From: Paraspadella gotoi | Lineage: Eukaryota; Chaetognatha | Assembly (NCBI GenBank): GCA_051294375.1 | Contig: CM119265.1 | Coordinates: 1,666,280-1,730,279 of the forward strand | Direction of reading: 5' to 3' | DNA: 64,000 nt | Shown: positions 40,042 to 51,589 of the stretch, piece after piece | Position numbering within the stretch: position 1 is the first letter of the stretch | Layout of the letters: the number at the start of each line of letters is the position of its first letter | Made by a program: the position numbers and the translations under genes | The notes under the pieces: generated by a model | What the model saw: the letters and a program-made list of their open reading frames with translations, nothing else | Database searches by the model: none | What the model was told of the DNA's origin: nothing

Positions 40042-40135
40042 TGCCTTTTTGCAGGGCGTTGGATATAGAATTTACTTTAGCGAAAAATGAGAGAAATTTG
40101 ATATTTTCTTGTCAACGTTGAATAGGTAAGTGAAT
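39797..40135. repeat. Small palindrome with exon-like arms around a GA|CT centre
   Basis: 39797-39880 (CACTTACCTATTCAACGTTG and onward) is repeated in reverse complement at about 40055-40135, with a GA tract, a short spacer and a CT tract between. Each arm reads as tttttgcag, a ~75-bp block, then GTTGAATAG|GTAAGTG, that is, an exon with acceptor and donor. Both copies have stops in all frames that cross the block, so no protein is called. Confidence 0.85.
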
Positions 40136-40164
40136 AGGAATGAAGAAAAAAGGAAAGAAGAGAA

Positions 40165-40288
40165 ATAAGGAAGGAAGGAAGGAAGGAAGGAAGGAAGGAA
40201 GGAGGGAAGGAAGGAAGGAAGGGGAGGAAGAAAGAAAGGTTTCTTTTCTTTTCTTTTCTTTCGCTCATTTGTTCGAGTCTCTGACGTC

Positions 40289-40320
<32 letters not shown>

Positions 40321-40325
40321 CTTTC
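40165..40325. repeat. (GGAA)n and (CAA)n microsatellites
   Basis: GGAA units at 40168-40225 and a CAA run of about 11 units at 40287-40321. Confidence 0.95.
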
Positions 40326-41100
40326 TCCGATGAACAGAAACTAAATCTCGGATTTAGATTTTTTGTTTCTCTTTTTTTTTCTTTTTTCCTTCTTACGATT
40401 TCTTTTTTTCTTCTATTAGGTGTAGCCGCACTCAATGGGGTGATTCAAAAATTTCAGTGAGTCCATGGTGAAACGAAAATTTATACATATTTAAGTTTAC
40501 TTTCAATGGAAAAAAAATTTTATATGGCTCTGTACCTTAGTAATTGATTTTTTAATATTTATTTTTAGATAGGAAAGGCCAAACAATTTTTTGAGAAATT
40601 TTAAATTTTAAGACCAGATTCAGATAGCTTATAAAATTAAATGTAATTATATTTCTTGTTTAACTTTTTATGCTTTATCAAAATCCATCAAAAATTTTGA
40701 GATTTCAAAAAAAAAACATTTTTCTCTATATAGTAATATAATACCCTAAGAAGAAAGAATTTTTGACACAAAATATTTTAATACTATAATCTAGGCTCAT
40801 GATAAATTATTTTAACGCTGTATAAATTAGCATTTAAATTTCATCGGCCATGGCGCTTCTATTTCCCTTTTTTTTTTAAATTTCTTTACTAATTGGAACG
40901 AGATAGAAAAATAGTTTTCTTAAAATATCTCATATTTATATATGTATATACAGATATATATTTTCAGGTAAGAAAACCAAAAAAATTTAAAAATAAAAAC
41001 AATAATAAGAAAAAAAGAATAAAGAAAGAAAGAAAGAAAGACAAATAATGTATAATGTATAATGTAAAAAAAAACAAAGGAATTAAAAACGAAATAACAA
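40326..41100. other. No gene seen
   Basis: AT-rich; the segment 40600-40850 resembles sequence around 6950-7280 (GCAGATTCAGATAGCTTAT and nearby text), an undefined dispersed repeat. No coding exon recognised. Confidence 0.5.
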
Positions 41101-41194
41101 AAAAGAAGAGGAGGAGGAGGAGGAGGAGCAAAAGGAGGAAGAGGAGGAGAGAGAAGACGGAAGTTCGTTTGATCGCCCGCACGTGCGTTCGTGA

Positions 41195-41216
41195 GAAAAC
41201 GAGAGAGAGAGAGAGC

Positions 41217-41250
<34 letters not shown>

Positions 41251-41368
41251 AATAAAGTAAGAAATAAGAAAGAAGTGGTAGTGTCCGGATTCAAAGAGAA
41301 GGAGAGAGAGAGAGAGAAGAGAGAGAGAGACAGAGAAGAGAGAGAGAAAGAGAGAGAGAGACAGAGAG

Positions 41369-41412
<44 letters not shown>

Positions 41413-41520
41413 ACAGAGAGAGAGAGGAGAAAGACAAAGAAAGAGAGAGACAGAGAGAGAGAGGGAGAGAGACAAAGAAAGAGAGAGACAGAGAGAGAGA
41501 GAGACAGAGAGAGAAAGAGA

Positions 41521-41578
<58 letters not shown>

Positions 41579-41650
41579 TAACCAGTTTTTCATCATTTAG
41601 AATGTCTCCGGATTGAGATTAAAGGCGCTCTCCTCTCTCTTCTCTCTCTC

Positions 41651-41702
<52 letters not shown>

Positions 41703-41705
41703 CTC
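41195..41705. repeat. GA then CT microsatellite cluster
   Basis: Interrupted GA/GACAGA runs on 41195-41577, a short unique segment, then a CT run at 41635-41705. Confidence 0.95.
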
Positions 41706-41824
41706 TTTCACTCTCTCTCTCGTTCCATCTCCGCATTAAAGGTTTTCATAAAAAACAATAGTTGGGAATCAGTGTGTGATAATGAAAACAATAAAATATG
41801 TAGGAATAAGTTTGAGCAAACAAT

Positions 41825-42586
41825 GTCGGATCTGCCTACGATAATTAAGTGGTAATAAGCTAATCCGATGATAAATTCCGACAATTCTTTCTGACTTTCA
41901 ATTTGTGATCTTAAAAGATTATAACAAATCATAACACAACTGACTTCTTTATAAATCTATGAAAAAATATACGTATAAATTAACTGATCTTTCAATCATT
42001 ACCAGGAGCTGCGCCAATACCAACATATATAATTTGGTCAACTTGCATAATTTAGTCAATTGGCATAATTTGATCAACTTGCATAATTTGATCAACTTGC
42101 ATATTTTTTTATGATTTTTTTTATAACAGATCTAATAAATCTTATAAATCATAACAGATTTCTTAATTAATCATTAAAAAAATATATCAATCGATCAGTC
42201 AATCAACTTAAAAATTAGCTAATTATTGACTTTATCTGAGAATAAGAGAGAGTTAGAGAGAGAGAGTTAGAGAGAGAGAGAGAAATAGAGACTTTAATAA
42301 ACTTCAGTAAATGTGACCTTTGTTTTTTCTAGTAAAACTTATTTTCACTTGCACGATTCCATCGAAACTTTATTTCCAGCTCAATCACACACTTTTCTAC
42401 CCACACCCAAAATTTCATTCCAATTGCTTAGGACGGACGGATGGCCGGACATCTTTTTTTGAATAATTTATCATAATTTGATGTTCTGACATGATTTAAG
42501 TGAATGCCCGATAAGATTGAGGGGGCGGACCGACGGGCCGACAAAGTGAATTATAGAGTCGGAATCTGCTGATAAGCAGACCCGAC
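41825..42586 (-). mobile_element. Short copy of the 15.7-kb transposon-like element
   Basis: Starts GTCGGATCTGC (41825-41835), preceded by GTTTGAGCAAACAAT, and ends GCAGACCCGAC (42576-42586), opposite in orientation to 15741-18487. Shares the subterminal block with GTGAATTATAGAGTC and CATGATTTAAGTGAATG. It contains one reverse copy of the ~150-bp internal unit and a CAACTTGCATAATTTGAT-type 19-bp tandem repeat near 42040-42105. 762 bp, no ORF. Confidence 0.75.
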
Positions 42587-42775
42587 TAAAAAGCGAAAAA
42601 GGGAAAAACATAAAGAAATAAAAGATAAAATCCTAAAAATAAAATAAATTAAAAAGTGAAAAAAATTTGGAAATTAAAAAATTGACTAAAAATTAAAAAG
42701 AAAAACATTTTGACAGAAAGATTAATTTTGAAAAAAAAACTGCATTCGCTTAAAGAACAAGTTTGAGCAAACAAT

Positions 42776-43598
42776 GTCGGATCTGTCCACTATAATTTAG
42801 TGGTAAGTAGCTAATCAGATGATTAATTATAATCAGATAATCAGATGATTAATTATAATCAGATAATCAGATAATTAATTATAATCAGATAATCAGATGA
42901 TTAATTATAATCAGATAATCAGATAATTAATTTTAATCAGATAATCAGATGATTAATTAAAATCAGATAATCAGATGATTAATTTTAATCAGATAATCAG
43001 ATGATTAATTTTAACGAATCTTGTATTTTTCAAAAAATATTTTATTTTATCATATACATATAGGTTATAGGTTATAGGTTATATTGGTTGTACCAATTTC
43101 ATTGCCTACTTTCTTCATTGTTATTTTTAATATTTATTTTTTATTGTATAGATTTTTCTAATTTCAAATTTTTTATCTCAATCCATCCATCCAATCATGA
43201 GTAAATGGAGTTTTTTACTAAAGGGGGATGGACGGACGGAAGGACAGACAGACAGACAGATAGACGGATGGACTTCATTTTTTTAATAACTTTTCGTTTT
43301 CGTTTTTTCGAATTGTATTAGATATTGGCAAAGTTTTTACTTTTTTCGACGATTTTATTTCATAATAGAAACGGACATGTTTCGGCTTGTTGTTCAAAAT
43401 TTGTAAAAAAATTGTAAACGCCAAAGAAGTCTTAAACAACAAATAAAATAGTTGTAAAAAGTAAAAACTTTGCCAATCTCTGAATAATTTATCATAATTT
43501 GATGTTCTAACATGATGTAAGTGAATGACCGACAAGATTGGGAGGTGGACCGACAAACCGACAAAGTAGTTTATCGAGTCGCAATAAGCAGATCCGAC
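42776..43598 (-). mobile_element. Short copy of the 15.7-kb transposon-like element, with nested repeats
   Basis: Ends GTCGGATCTGT (42776-42786) and GCAGATCCGAC (43588-43598), the same orientation as the neighbouring copy about 190 bp away. Contains a 26-bp tandem repeat (42825-43010, AATCAGATGATTAATTATA units) and a nested hairpin at 43325-43476. 823 bp, no ORF. Confidence 0.75.
43325..43476. mobile_element. MITE-like hairpin nested in the element
   Basis: TTGGCAAAGTTTTTACTTTT and its reverse complement face each other about 110 bp apart; the inner sequence is only partly complementary. Absent from the sibling copy at 41.8 kb, which suggests a later insertion. Confidence 0.6.
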
Positions 43599-43699
43599 TA
43601 AAAATGAATAAAAGGATAAATATTTGGGATATATAATTAAATATCGATAAAGAATTCAGCGTGCGCGATTCAAACTTGATTTCAAAGGCAGTCGAAAAA

Positions 43700-43850
43700 G
43701 ATGCGAACGTTTAAACGCGGTTCTTTATATGCAATCTTTTAAATGCAGTCGTTTAAATGCGGTTCATTAAATGCGGACGTTTAAATGCAGTCGTTTAAAT
43801 GCGATCCTTTAAGTGTAATAGTTTAAATGTAGTTCAAATGCAGCCAAAAT
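43700..43850. repeat. Degenerate ~14-bp minisatellite
   Basis: CGTTTAAATGCAGT and variants (GTTTAAATGCGGTT, CTTTTAAATGCAGT), about ten degenerate copies. Confidence 0.8.
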
Positions 43851-45110
43851 AAAATACGAGATTTGGTGATTTCGTTGTTATCTTTTCGGTGTCATATTAA
43901 TGCTAATTTTGTGGTCAGCTCACAAAAAGAATTTGATTTAATTAAATTATCCCTTTAATCAATTGTAACCGTTAATTCTTGATAAAAATACGAACTAATT
44001 AAAATTTATTTAAAACATTTTTTTAACGAATTCTAATTATAGTCTTGAAAAGTCGTCGGAATAATGAGCCATTTTACTTTCAAGGAAAAAAAAGAATTAA
44101 TTTGGACACAAAAATCATAAAAAGAAAAATGAATCTTGACCCAAGTTAGTTTAAATTTCCATCCCAAAAAAAAAAGAATAAGTTTTTAAAAATCAAGTAA
44201 ATTATGAACGCTGCTCTTTTTTGTCAGTTGACCACAAAACTCGTTGCGACAGAGAAATAAAATGAATGTCTAGAAGAAAAACATTTTTTTAAATTTTTTT
44301 TTAGTATTTATTATCATTTTGCTACAGTAGTTTTTGTTACATAAAAATTGTAAATATTTTTGTAGAAACAATGTTTTTTTTCTAAACTTAATATCCGTGT
44401 TATTTGTCAAAGACGATCGAGAAAATGCGAGGAAAAAAACACGTAATTTATAAATGTTATAATGATATCTTTATTGATATCATTAGTACAAAGGTGTGCG
44501 GAATAAATGAATACACATCGAAGTCGCCGATAAATAGGAGCATTCCTTTTTTTAGGGATTATTGTTTTTCGTGTCGTAATTAAAAAATAACTTTTTCGGT
44601 CCTTTTTAACATTTTTTTCTTTTTTTTTATTTAATTTTAGTTTTGTTTTTTTTTATTCGCGCAATGAAGTATTTTCTCCCAACAAACGTGTATTCTTAAG
44701 CAATAACATAGGCAACCGGCCGTAAAAATGTTATCCCCCTAAGAATACGCGCGCATCGGAAAAAATTGATTGATTGATTGATTGATTGTTCCTTTTGCCA
44801 AAAGTTTTGGTTTATCTTTTGGCGATTTGAATTTTTGTTTTGGTTTGAGTTATTGATTGATAGCAAGTACAGGGTAACGCCGATAAAAAAATATTTATTC
44901 TTAGGCACAATAAAGTTTATTTAATAATCTAATTTAATTAGTATCGTATATCCTAACAAATTTGTCTTTGTTTTTTCTTTCCTGAGTTTTTGTCTTTTCT
45001 TCTAAATAATTATTCTTTTTTCTTCTTTTATCTTCTTTTTTTTTTCTCCTTAATGAATCAATTGTGAATTTAATGGGAAGGAAATTGTGAGTGATTTTGA
45101 AGAGGTTGAA
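43851..45110. other. No gene seen; small inverted repeat at 44690-44748
   Basis: AT-rich. GTATTCTTA...ATAACAT at 44690 faces ATGTTAT...TAAGAATAC ending 44748 around a GGCAACCGGCC loop. An ATTG run lies at 44766-44788. No exon supported. Confidence 0.5.

Positions 45111-45113
<3 letters not shown>

Positions 45114-45180
<67 letters not shown>
45114..45180. repeat. (GA)n microsatellite
   Basis: A pure GA run of about 33 units. Confidence 0.97.
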
Positions 45181-45183
<3 letters not shown>

Positions 45184-45281
45184 AGAGAGGTTGAGGAAAG
45201 GAAAGATATGAGACAGCGAAAAAAAGATCAAGGACGCCATCTTGAGGAGAAAATAGAAAAATGAAGAAGAGAGAATTCCAG

Positions 45282-45323
45282 TCAAGAATCTTCGCTGTCA
45301 GAATCACTTTTTTTTCTTTGAGG
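45282..45323 (-). CDS. Candidate terminal exon with acidic Ser/Asp/Glu end
   Basis: Minus strand: accaatttggtcttcag, then 13 codons reading PQRKKSDSDSEDS and TGA in phase 0. The tail resembles casein kinase 2-type acidic C-termini. About 450 bp of almost pure pyrimidine lies just upstream on this strand (45340-45800). It might belong to the Lys-rich gene whose donor is at 47322, but that exon ends in phase 1, which would instead read a short Lys-rich end (ASKKKK). The pairing is therefore unresolved. Confidence 0.35.
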   Translation of the reverse strand, partial: PQRKKSDSDSEDS

Positions 45324-45339
45324 CTGAAGACCAAATTGG

Positions 45340-45810
45340 TTTAAAAAGAAGAAAAAAGGAGGAAAGAAAAAGAAAAAAGAGGAAAGGAAAGAAAAAAAGG
45401 AAAATGGAAGGGAAAAAAGGAAAAAAAGAAAATTTAGGAAAGGAAAAAAAGGAAAATAGGAGGGAAAAAAGAGAAAAAAAATTAAAAAATGAAAATGAAG
45501 GAAAGGAAAAAAAATGGGAAAATGGAGGAAAGAAAAAAAAAGGAAAATTGAGGAAAGAAAAAAAAGGAAAAAAGGAGGGAAAAAGGAAAAAAGGAAGAAA
45601 GAAAAAAATGGGAAATGGAATAAAAAAGAAAAGAAAAATGGAGGAAAAAATAAGAAAATGGAGAAAAGAAAAGAAAAAATGGGAAAATGGAGGAAAGAAA
45701 AGAAAAAAATGGAAAATGGAAGAAAGAAAAGAAAAAAAATTGAAAAAAAAATGAAAGAAAAGAAAAAAAGAAAAAAGGAGGAAAGAAAATAAAAAGAAGA
45801 GAAAGAACAA
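45340..45810. repeat. Polypurine tract (GAAAA/GGAAA)n
   Basis: Nearly pure A/G on the plus strand with imperfect GGAAAATGGAGGAAAGAAAA units. Open Phe/Ser/Leu frames across it on the minus strand are compositional artefacts. Confidence 0.9.
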
Positions 45811-46985
45811 AAGGCCAACAATAATTCTAATAACTTAACTAAATATAAAATTTAAATTAGAACGTTTTTCTATTCTAAGTAAAATTTTAGCCTAAATGAA
45901 AACAGAACAACAGAAAACTGAAAATGATAAAAATATTAATTATATCTAACAACAAACTAGACAATGGGAGAGGCTAAAAATTATAAGAATACTAAGAAAA
46001 ATGACGATAACTTTGACAAAATATAGTAAAGAGAAAGAAAAATTACCAAACCCAGATTTTAACGAGGGGACAAAAAGTAGGACTTATTTATTGTGTTTAT
46101 CTGCTTAAAGATTTGAAAGTTTTGTCAGTGTTGATTTTAAGGTTTAAATTTTATTTTTTGAAATATTTTGAAAAATATCTATTATTGAAAGTTTCATAAC
46201 ATTTTTATTTTCTAGAAAGGATCGTCAATTTTATAAATGTTTATCAAGTACAAAGGGTAAATATATTTTTGCTTTAATTATTTTTAAATTTATTACTAAT
46301 GATTAAAAGAATTTAATCCCTAATAAGTAACGACCTGATTATTCCAGATTCTATCGTAAATTAATTCAAAATATACTTGCATTGAGTAAGTAAAAGTGCA
46401 TGCAAACCATTATAGTAGATGTAAGAAAAAAATCATTTAAAAATACGCAACCATGCAATAAATATTTTTATTATTATGTAAACACACATGCTGTCAAAAT
46501 ATGATGTCATTCCGCTTAAAAATGCAGTTTTGTTTCAGTTTTCTACTAATAATCACAAAATTAACGTAAAAGTTTCTATTGATATTAGGAACTAGCAATG
46601 AAGCTAATGGTCGTTCAAGATTGCAATAAGAGACAAATAGACAAAGGATTGAAGTCAATGACATAAAAAAAAACAAATAATTGATGTTTAGAGTTTTTTG
46701 TGGGATCAAGTATTTCCTTCTACTAAAAAGATTTTTAAATCTAACCCCACAAAAAATATATGTAAAAAAAACACATTTTCGATAAAAAGAGGATATCTTG
46801 TCTCAAAATATAAAAACAGAAAAAAAAGAATCAAAACATTGTCATAAGAAACAAAAACATTGTCATATGGAAACACAAGGAAGAAAAACATTTTCGAAAC
46901 GGAAAACCGAGTTGACTTTTTGGCCTTATTTACCCAGAACGCCCTATTTCACCTTAAATTCGGAATTAGATAAAAAATTTTAGTT
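45811..46985. other. No gene seen
   Basis: AT-rich; probably intron or 3' flank of the Lys-rich gene. No further exon recognised. Confidence 0.45.
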
Positions 46986-46989
46986 TGAG

Positions 46990-47160
46990 ATAAAATAAGA
47001 GTTTAGGGTTAGGAATTAGGTTAGTGATTAAAGTTAGGTATCAGGTTAGTGATTGGGGTTAGGGATTAAGGTTTAAGGTTTAAGCTTAGTATTAGAAATT
47101 AAGGATAAAAGTTTAAGGTTTGGGTTTAGGGTTAGCGACAAGGTTTAAGGGTTGAGTTAT
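46990..47160 (+). repeat. Degenerate telomere-like repeat
   Basis: Multiple GTTTAGGGTTAG, GGGTTAGGGATTAAG and GGTTTAAGG-type units, in the sense of TTAGGG. An interstitial, decayed array rather than a chromosome end. Confidence 0.6.
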
Positions 47161-47322
47161 GACTTTAAAAATATATTCAAAGTAAATATTAAAATTTAAA
47201 TTAAATTCCAGGATAAAGGAATAAAAAGAGAGTCAAAAACAGAAATGGGGCGCTCTGGGAAACTAGAGCCCACTTTTTATCCATGAAAAGAGAAAATAAA
47301 CAAGAAAGATCTTTGAACTCAC

Positions 47323-50300
47323 CGCCGGTTTGAGAAGTCTTTGCCAGAGTCGATGCCATCTGTGACGGATTGTTTGCCAGAGTCGATACCATCTTTGAAG
47401 GATCGTTAACCAGAGTCGATACCATCTGTGATGAATTGTTTGCCAGAGTCGATGCCATCTTTGATGGATCCTTGGCCAGAGTCAATGCCATCTGTGATGT
47501 AATTTTTGCCAGAGTCGATGCCATCTGTGATTGAGTTTTTGCCAGAGTCGATGCCATCTGTGATGTATTTTTTGCCAGAGTCGATGCCATCTGTGATTGA
47601 GTGTTTGCCAGAGTCGATGACATCTGTGATGGATTGTTTGCCAGAGTCGATGCTAACTGTGACGGATCGTTTGCCATCTGTGACGGTTTTTTTACCGATA
47701 TAATTTTCACCAGTGACGGTTTTTTTGTAGCTGTTATCTTTAAGTAATTCTTTTCTTCATTCTTTTCATTTTTAGGATTTTCTTCTTTCGCCCTCACGAC
47801 GGACCTATCGCTCTTTCCAAAAACCATTTTTTCTTTTTTATCACTCATTTTATCCTCCATTTTATCACCTATTTTATCCTCCATTTTGTCTTCCTTATCG
47901 GAGATTTTATCGTCTTTTTTATTGTTTATTTCGTTCGATCCGTATTTCTCGCTCGAACGATTCAAAGTCGGAAAAGACATCTCGGCTTTACCGAATATAT
48001 TTTTCGTTATAACGAATTTTTTCTCGGATTTCGGTCGGGGCTTTGCGTTCGTTTCATGATCGCCGATAAAGCCAGCGACGGTACTTTTTCTATCGGCAGC
48101 TCCGGATTTTCTATCGGCAGCGTCGCTTGGTTTATCGGCGCCGGTCGTTCTTTTATCGGCGCCGGTCGTTCTTTTATCGGCCACGTAGAAATTAAAAGAT
48201 TCTAGTTTGTTCTCCGAATTTTTTATCGTCGTTTGACTCTTGATTCTTCGGTTAGGAAATCTTTTCGATGCGAAGTTGTTATCGATTTTTTGAGATGATG
48301 TTTTCATATTGTCATCGCTCGCCTTTTCATCATTGCGCGCAATTTTATCATTTCGCGCCTTTTCTTCATCGCGCGCCTTTTCGTTATTACGCGCCGTTTT
48401 ATTGTTGAGCTCTTTTTCATTTATTAATTTTAACTCATTTGTAAATTTATTATTTTTGGATTTAGGATCAGATATTTTAGTATTTTTATCTTTTTTGCCA
48501 GGCTCGTAGGATAGCGCTTTATCTTTAGACTTTCTGTGAATCTTTTTATTAAAGGATAGTTTGTTGGTCGTATTATTATTGAAGGATAGTTGGTTAGTCG
48601 TATTATCAATAACATCTTTTGCCTCTTTTATTGATATTTTTCTTTGGTTTAATGATTTAGTTTCCTTTTTTAAAATATTTATTTTTTCATTATTTAGAAC
48701 CTTAAATTTGACTTTAATTGTATTTTCATTTAAATATGTTTTCTTATTAATAAGTTTCTTAGGTTCGTTTTTGAATTGCAATACCTTTTCCTCTTTCGGT
48801 GCTTTTTTCACATGAGTTGCTGTCTCATTTCTTGGCACCTTTCTATCTTTAGGCGCCTTTCTATCTTTAAGCGCCTTTATATCTTTAGGCGCCTTTCCAT
48901 CTTCACGCGCCTTTTCCTCTTCATCTAGTTTCTCTTTCAATTTCGTGTTTCTAATTTTAGATTCTTTTTCTCTTTCACTTTTAATTTTCGATTCGTTAAG
49001 AGTAAAATCGACTCCGTGATTCATTTTAAAAATCTTTTCATTTTTAGGTTTAACTTTTGCTTCATTATTCATTTTCGGCGGAGAATGAATCACATTTTCG
49101 TCTTCTCCTTTATTTTCAGTTTTGTTTGATCTTTTGTTGAGATCTTCAACTTTTTTATCTCGACTTGTCTCCTTCAAACCTTCCGTGTCCCTTTTATGCT
49201 GCCTCCTTGTCCCACCTTCGTCCATTTTATCGTCCATTTTCGTCCCTTTCGTATCCATTTCACGATCCATTCTCACCTTCCCCATTACGTTCATTTTATC
49301 TTTCTTTTCCCTTTTGTTTATTCTACGACTTTTTTTCAACTTCCGCCATCTATCGTCGACTTTCTCGTTTGTCTTTTCTCTTCTCTTTTCTCTTTTATCT
49401 TTTGTTTTCTTTTTTACTTTTTTTCTTTCTTCCCGCATTTTGAGTGAATCAACTTTTTCTATTTTTCGCCCAGATCTTTTCTCTAATTTGTCCATTTTGT
49501 CTTCCATTTTGTCCAATTTGTCCATTTTGTCTTCTATTTTGTCCAATTTGTCCATTTTGTCTTGTATTTTGTCCAATTTGTCCATTTTGTCTTCCATTTT
49601 GTCCAATTTATCCATTTTGTCTTCCATTTTGTCCATTTCTTTTTTCCATTTATCTTTCTTTCTTTCTCCCTCCCTCGATTTAAACTCGATCAACTTTTTT
49701 CTCTCATTTTTCATTTTTCTTTTCTTTTTTTCTTTCTTTTTCCAATTGTCCATTTTTTCTCCGCCATTTTTCTTTATCCCTTCTCCCGTCCATTTTCTCT
49801 TCCCTTTTTTGTCCTTTTTCCCTTTTGTTTTCTCAATTCTTCCCTCATTTTCTTTCCCTTTCGTTTTCTTCCATTTTTGAGGCGATTTTCTTTCCATGTC
49901 ATCCATTTTTCCATTTGATTCGTTATTCTTCCCTTTTTTATTTTCCATTTTTCCATTTGATTCGTTATTCTTCCCTTTTTTATTTTCCATTTTTCCATTT
50001 GATTCTTTATTCCTCCCTTTTTCATTTTCTATTTTTCCATTTGATTCTTTATTCTTCCCTTTTTCATTTTCCATTTTTCCATTTGATTCTTTATTCTTCC
50101 CTTTTTCATTTTCCATTTTTGGTGAATTTTTAAAATTAACCAAATCATTTTTTTCTTTGTCCTTCGCTGTTCGATCGGCTAGGACAAACTTGTGAGTCTC
50201 TTTCAGGCTTTGTCCATTTTCGATGTCCATCGCCACCAACTTGTCTATTTTGTCCACATTCTTGTCCATGTTGTCCATTTTGTTTACATCCTTGTCCATT

Positions 50301-50503
50301 TTGTCCATTTTCTTTAAAATAGTCGACGCAGAAAATCCGTCGAGAAAATAGAAAAGGATCGCAACGATGAGGAAGCGATTGAGGAAGCGGTAGGAGTTGA
50401 AGGAGCGGTAGCGGAAGCGGTCACGGGAGCGGAAGAGGTCGGGGGAGCGGTCGCTGGAGCGATCGAAGTCAAAACCGCCAGCGGTTCGAAGTCGATTCGC
50501 CAT
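47323..50503 (-). CDS. Very long Lys-rich repetitive protein with N-terminal hydrophobic segment (first or only large exon)
   Basis: One open exon of 1060 codons from ATG at 50503 to a consensus donor (GGCG|GTGAGT) at 47322; without splicing it would run to TAA at 47201 (1100 residues). Residues 44-58 (FLIVAILFYFLDGFS) form a signal peptide or membrane anchor after a basic Arg-rich N-terminus. The rest is hydrophilic and Lys/Glu/Asp/Asn-rich, with three tandem repeat domains: about five copies of MENEKGKNKESNGK (near 128-205), six or so of MDKLDKMEDK (near 290-340, probably coiled coil) and about twelve of QMASTLAKTQS (near 945-1060). Shorter repeats such as DKRTTGADKRTTG and KAPKDRKAPKD also occur. 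No known domain is seen and I do not recognise the family. Absence of stops over 3.2 kb in AT-rich DNA, together with codon-level repeats, supports coding. Secreted, ER or surface location is inference. Confidence 0.7.
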
Positions 50504-51380
50504 TTTTCGTCGTCGTCGTCGTCGTCTTTTTTTAAGCTTCTCCTTCCAGCGGAGAAGTTAAGAGGAAAATATTCATTGTAGTTCTTGTTGTCGTTGTTGT
50601 TGTTGTTGTTTTTGATGTTCTTTTTGTTGTTGTCGTCGTTGTTATTGTTTTTTTTGTTGTTTTTTTGTTTATTTACACGAGTATCGAGTAATGAAGAGTA
50701 AAAAAGGCCTTCAGTTAATAAATTAGCTTTTTAAGCTTACGGTTTGGGTTGTGGATTCGGCTGTGGTTCCGTTGTGGTTGCGTTGTGGTTCTTCAAGTGG
50801 TTGTTATCGTTGTTGTAGCAGCGAAAGACTTCGAAATAAATGTACAGACATATTCTTTTCTTTAGTAACAATTGACATAAAATATTAAGTTTTAGTTTTA
50901 TTTATTTATGTTTTTAAAAAAAGTTCCTTTATTTTTCGCACACATTTTTTTTGATTGGTAGTTGTGGTAGTTGATATAATTAATTAATTAATTAATTAAT
51001 TGATTAATTAATTAATTATGAGTTTGCGTTTTATTCTTTGGTTAAAATCGACGAAGGCAAAGGTTTTTTTTTGGTTTTTTTTGGTTGTTCTTATTTTTTA
51101 AGTTACAAAATCTGTGATTCGTTGTGTCATATTTAGCACAAGATCTTTGTTTTTTGGGGTTTTACCTGTAAAATACACAAAAAATTAACGTTTAATTAGA
51201 GAAAAAAATATTGTAAAAGTTTAATTTTTCAAACAAAATTTAAGTGAAAAAAAGAATAGAAAAAAAGTAAAGGAACTATAAATATTTGTAATTAAAAATA
51301 AACCGGAAATTTTAAAAAAATATGGAAATAAAGAACGAAAATGATTTTCTCGTTAGCGGAAAATCTCACAAAGACTGAGA
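50504..51380. other. 5' flank of the Lys-rich gene; no other gene seen
   Basis: GTC and GTT trinucleotide runs (50508-50660), an (ATTA)n run near 50980-51018 and AT-rich sequence. Probably 5' UTR and/or intron of the minus-strand gene. Confidence 0.45.
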
Positions 51381-51389
51381 GCTTATCAC

Positions 51390-51400
51390 GAGAGAGAGAG

Positions 51401-51473
<73 letters not shown>

Positions 51474-51475
51474 TG
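51390..51475. repeat. GA microsatellite, interrupted
   Basis: GA runs with single-base interruptions on the promoter side of the Lys-rich gene. Confidence 0.95.
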
Positions 51476-51589
51476 CTAACGGAGTAAAAGGAAGGAAAAA
51501 GACAGAGAATATTCCTCTCTCTCTCTCTCTGGCTGTCTCCCGTATTCCTAAATATGGAACGGATATCGTCGTTAAAAAATACAATAAAA

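Noticed and set aside
45282-45821. A 179-codon Phe/Leu/Ser open frame on the minus strand
   Set aside because: Compositional artefact of a polypurine/polypyrimidine tract; only its last 13 codons follow a believable acceptor, and they are reported separately.
49122-50195. Long Phe/Leu/Pro-rich plus-strand frames
   Set aside because: Shadows of the Lys-rich coding exon on the minus strand.
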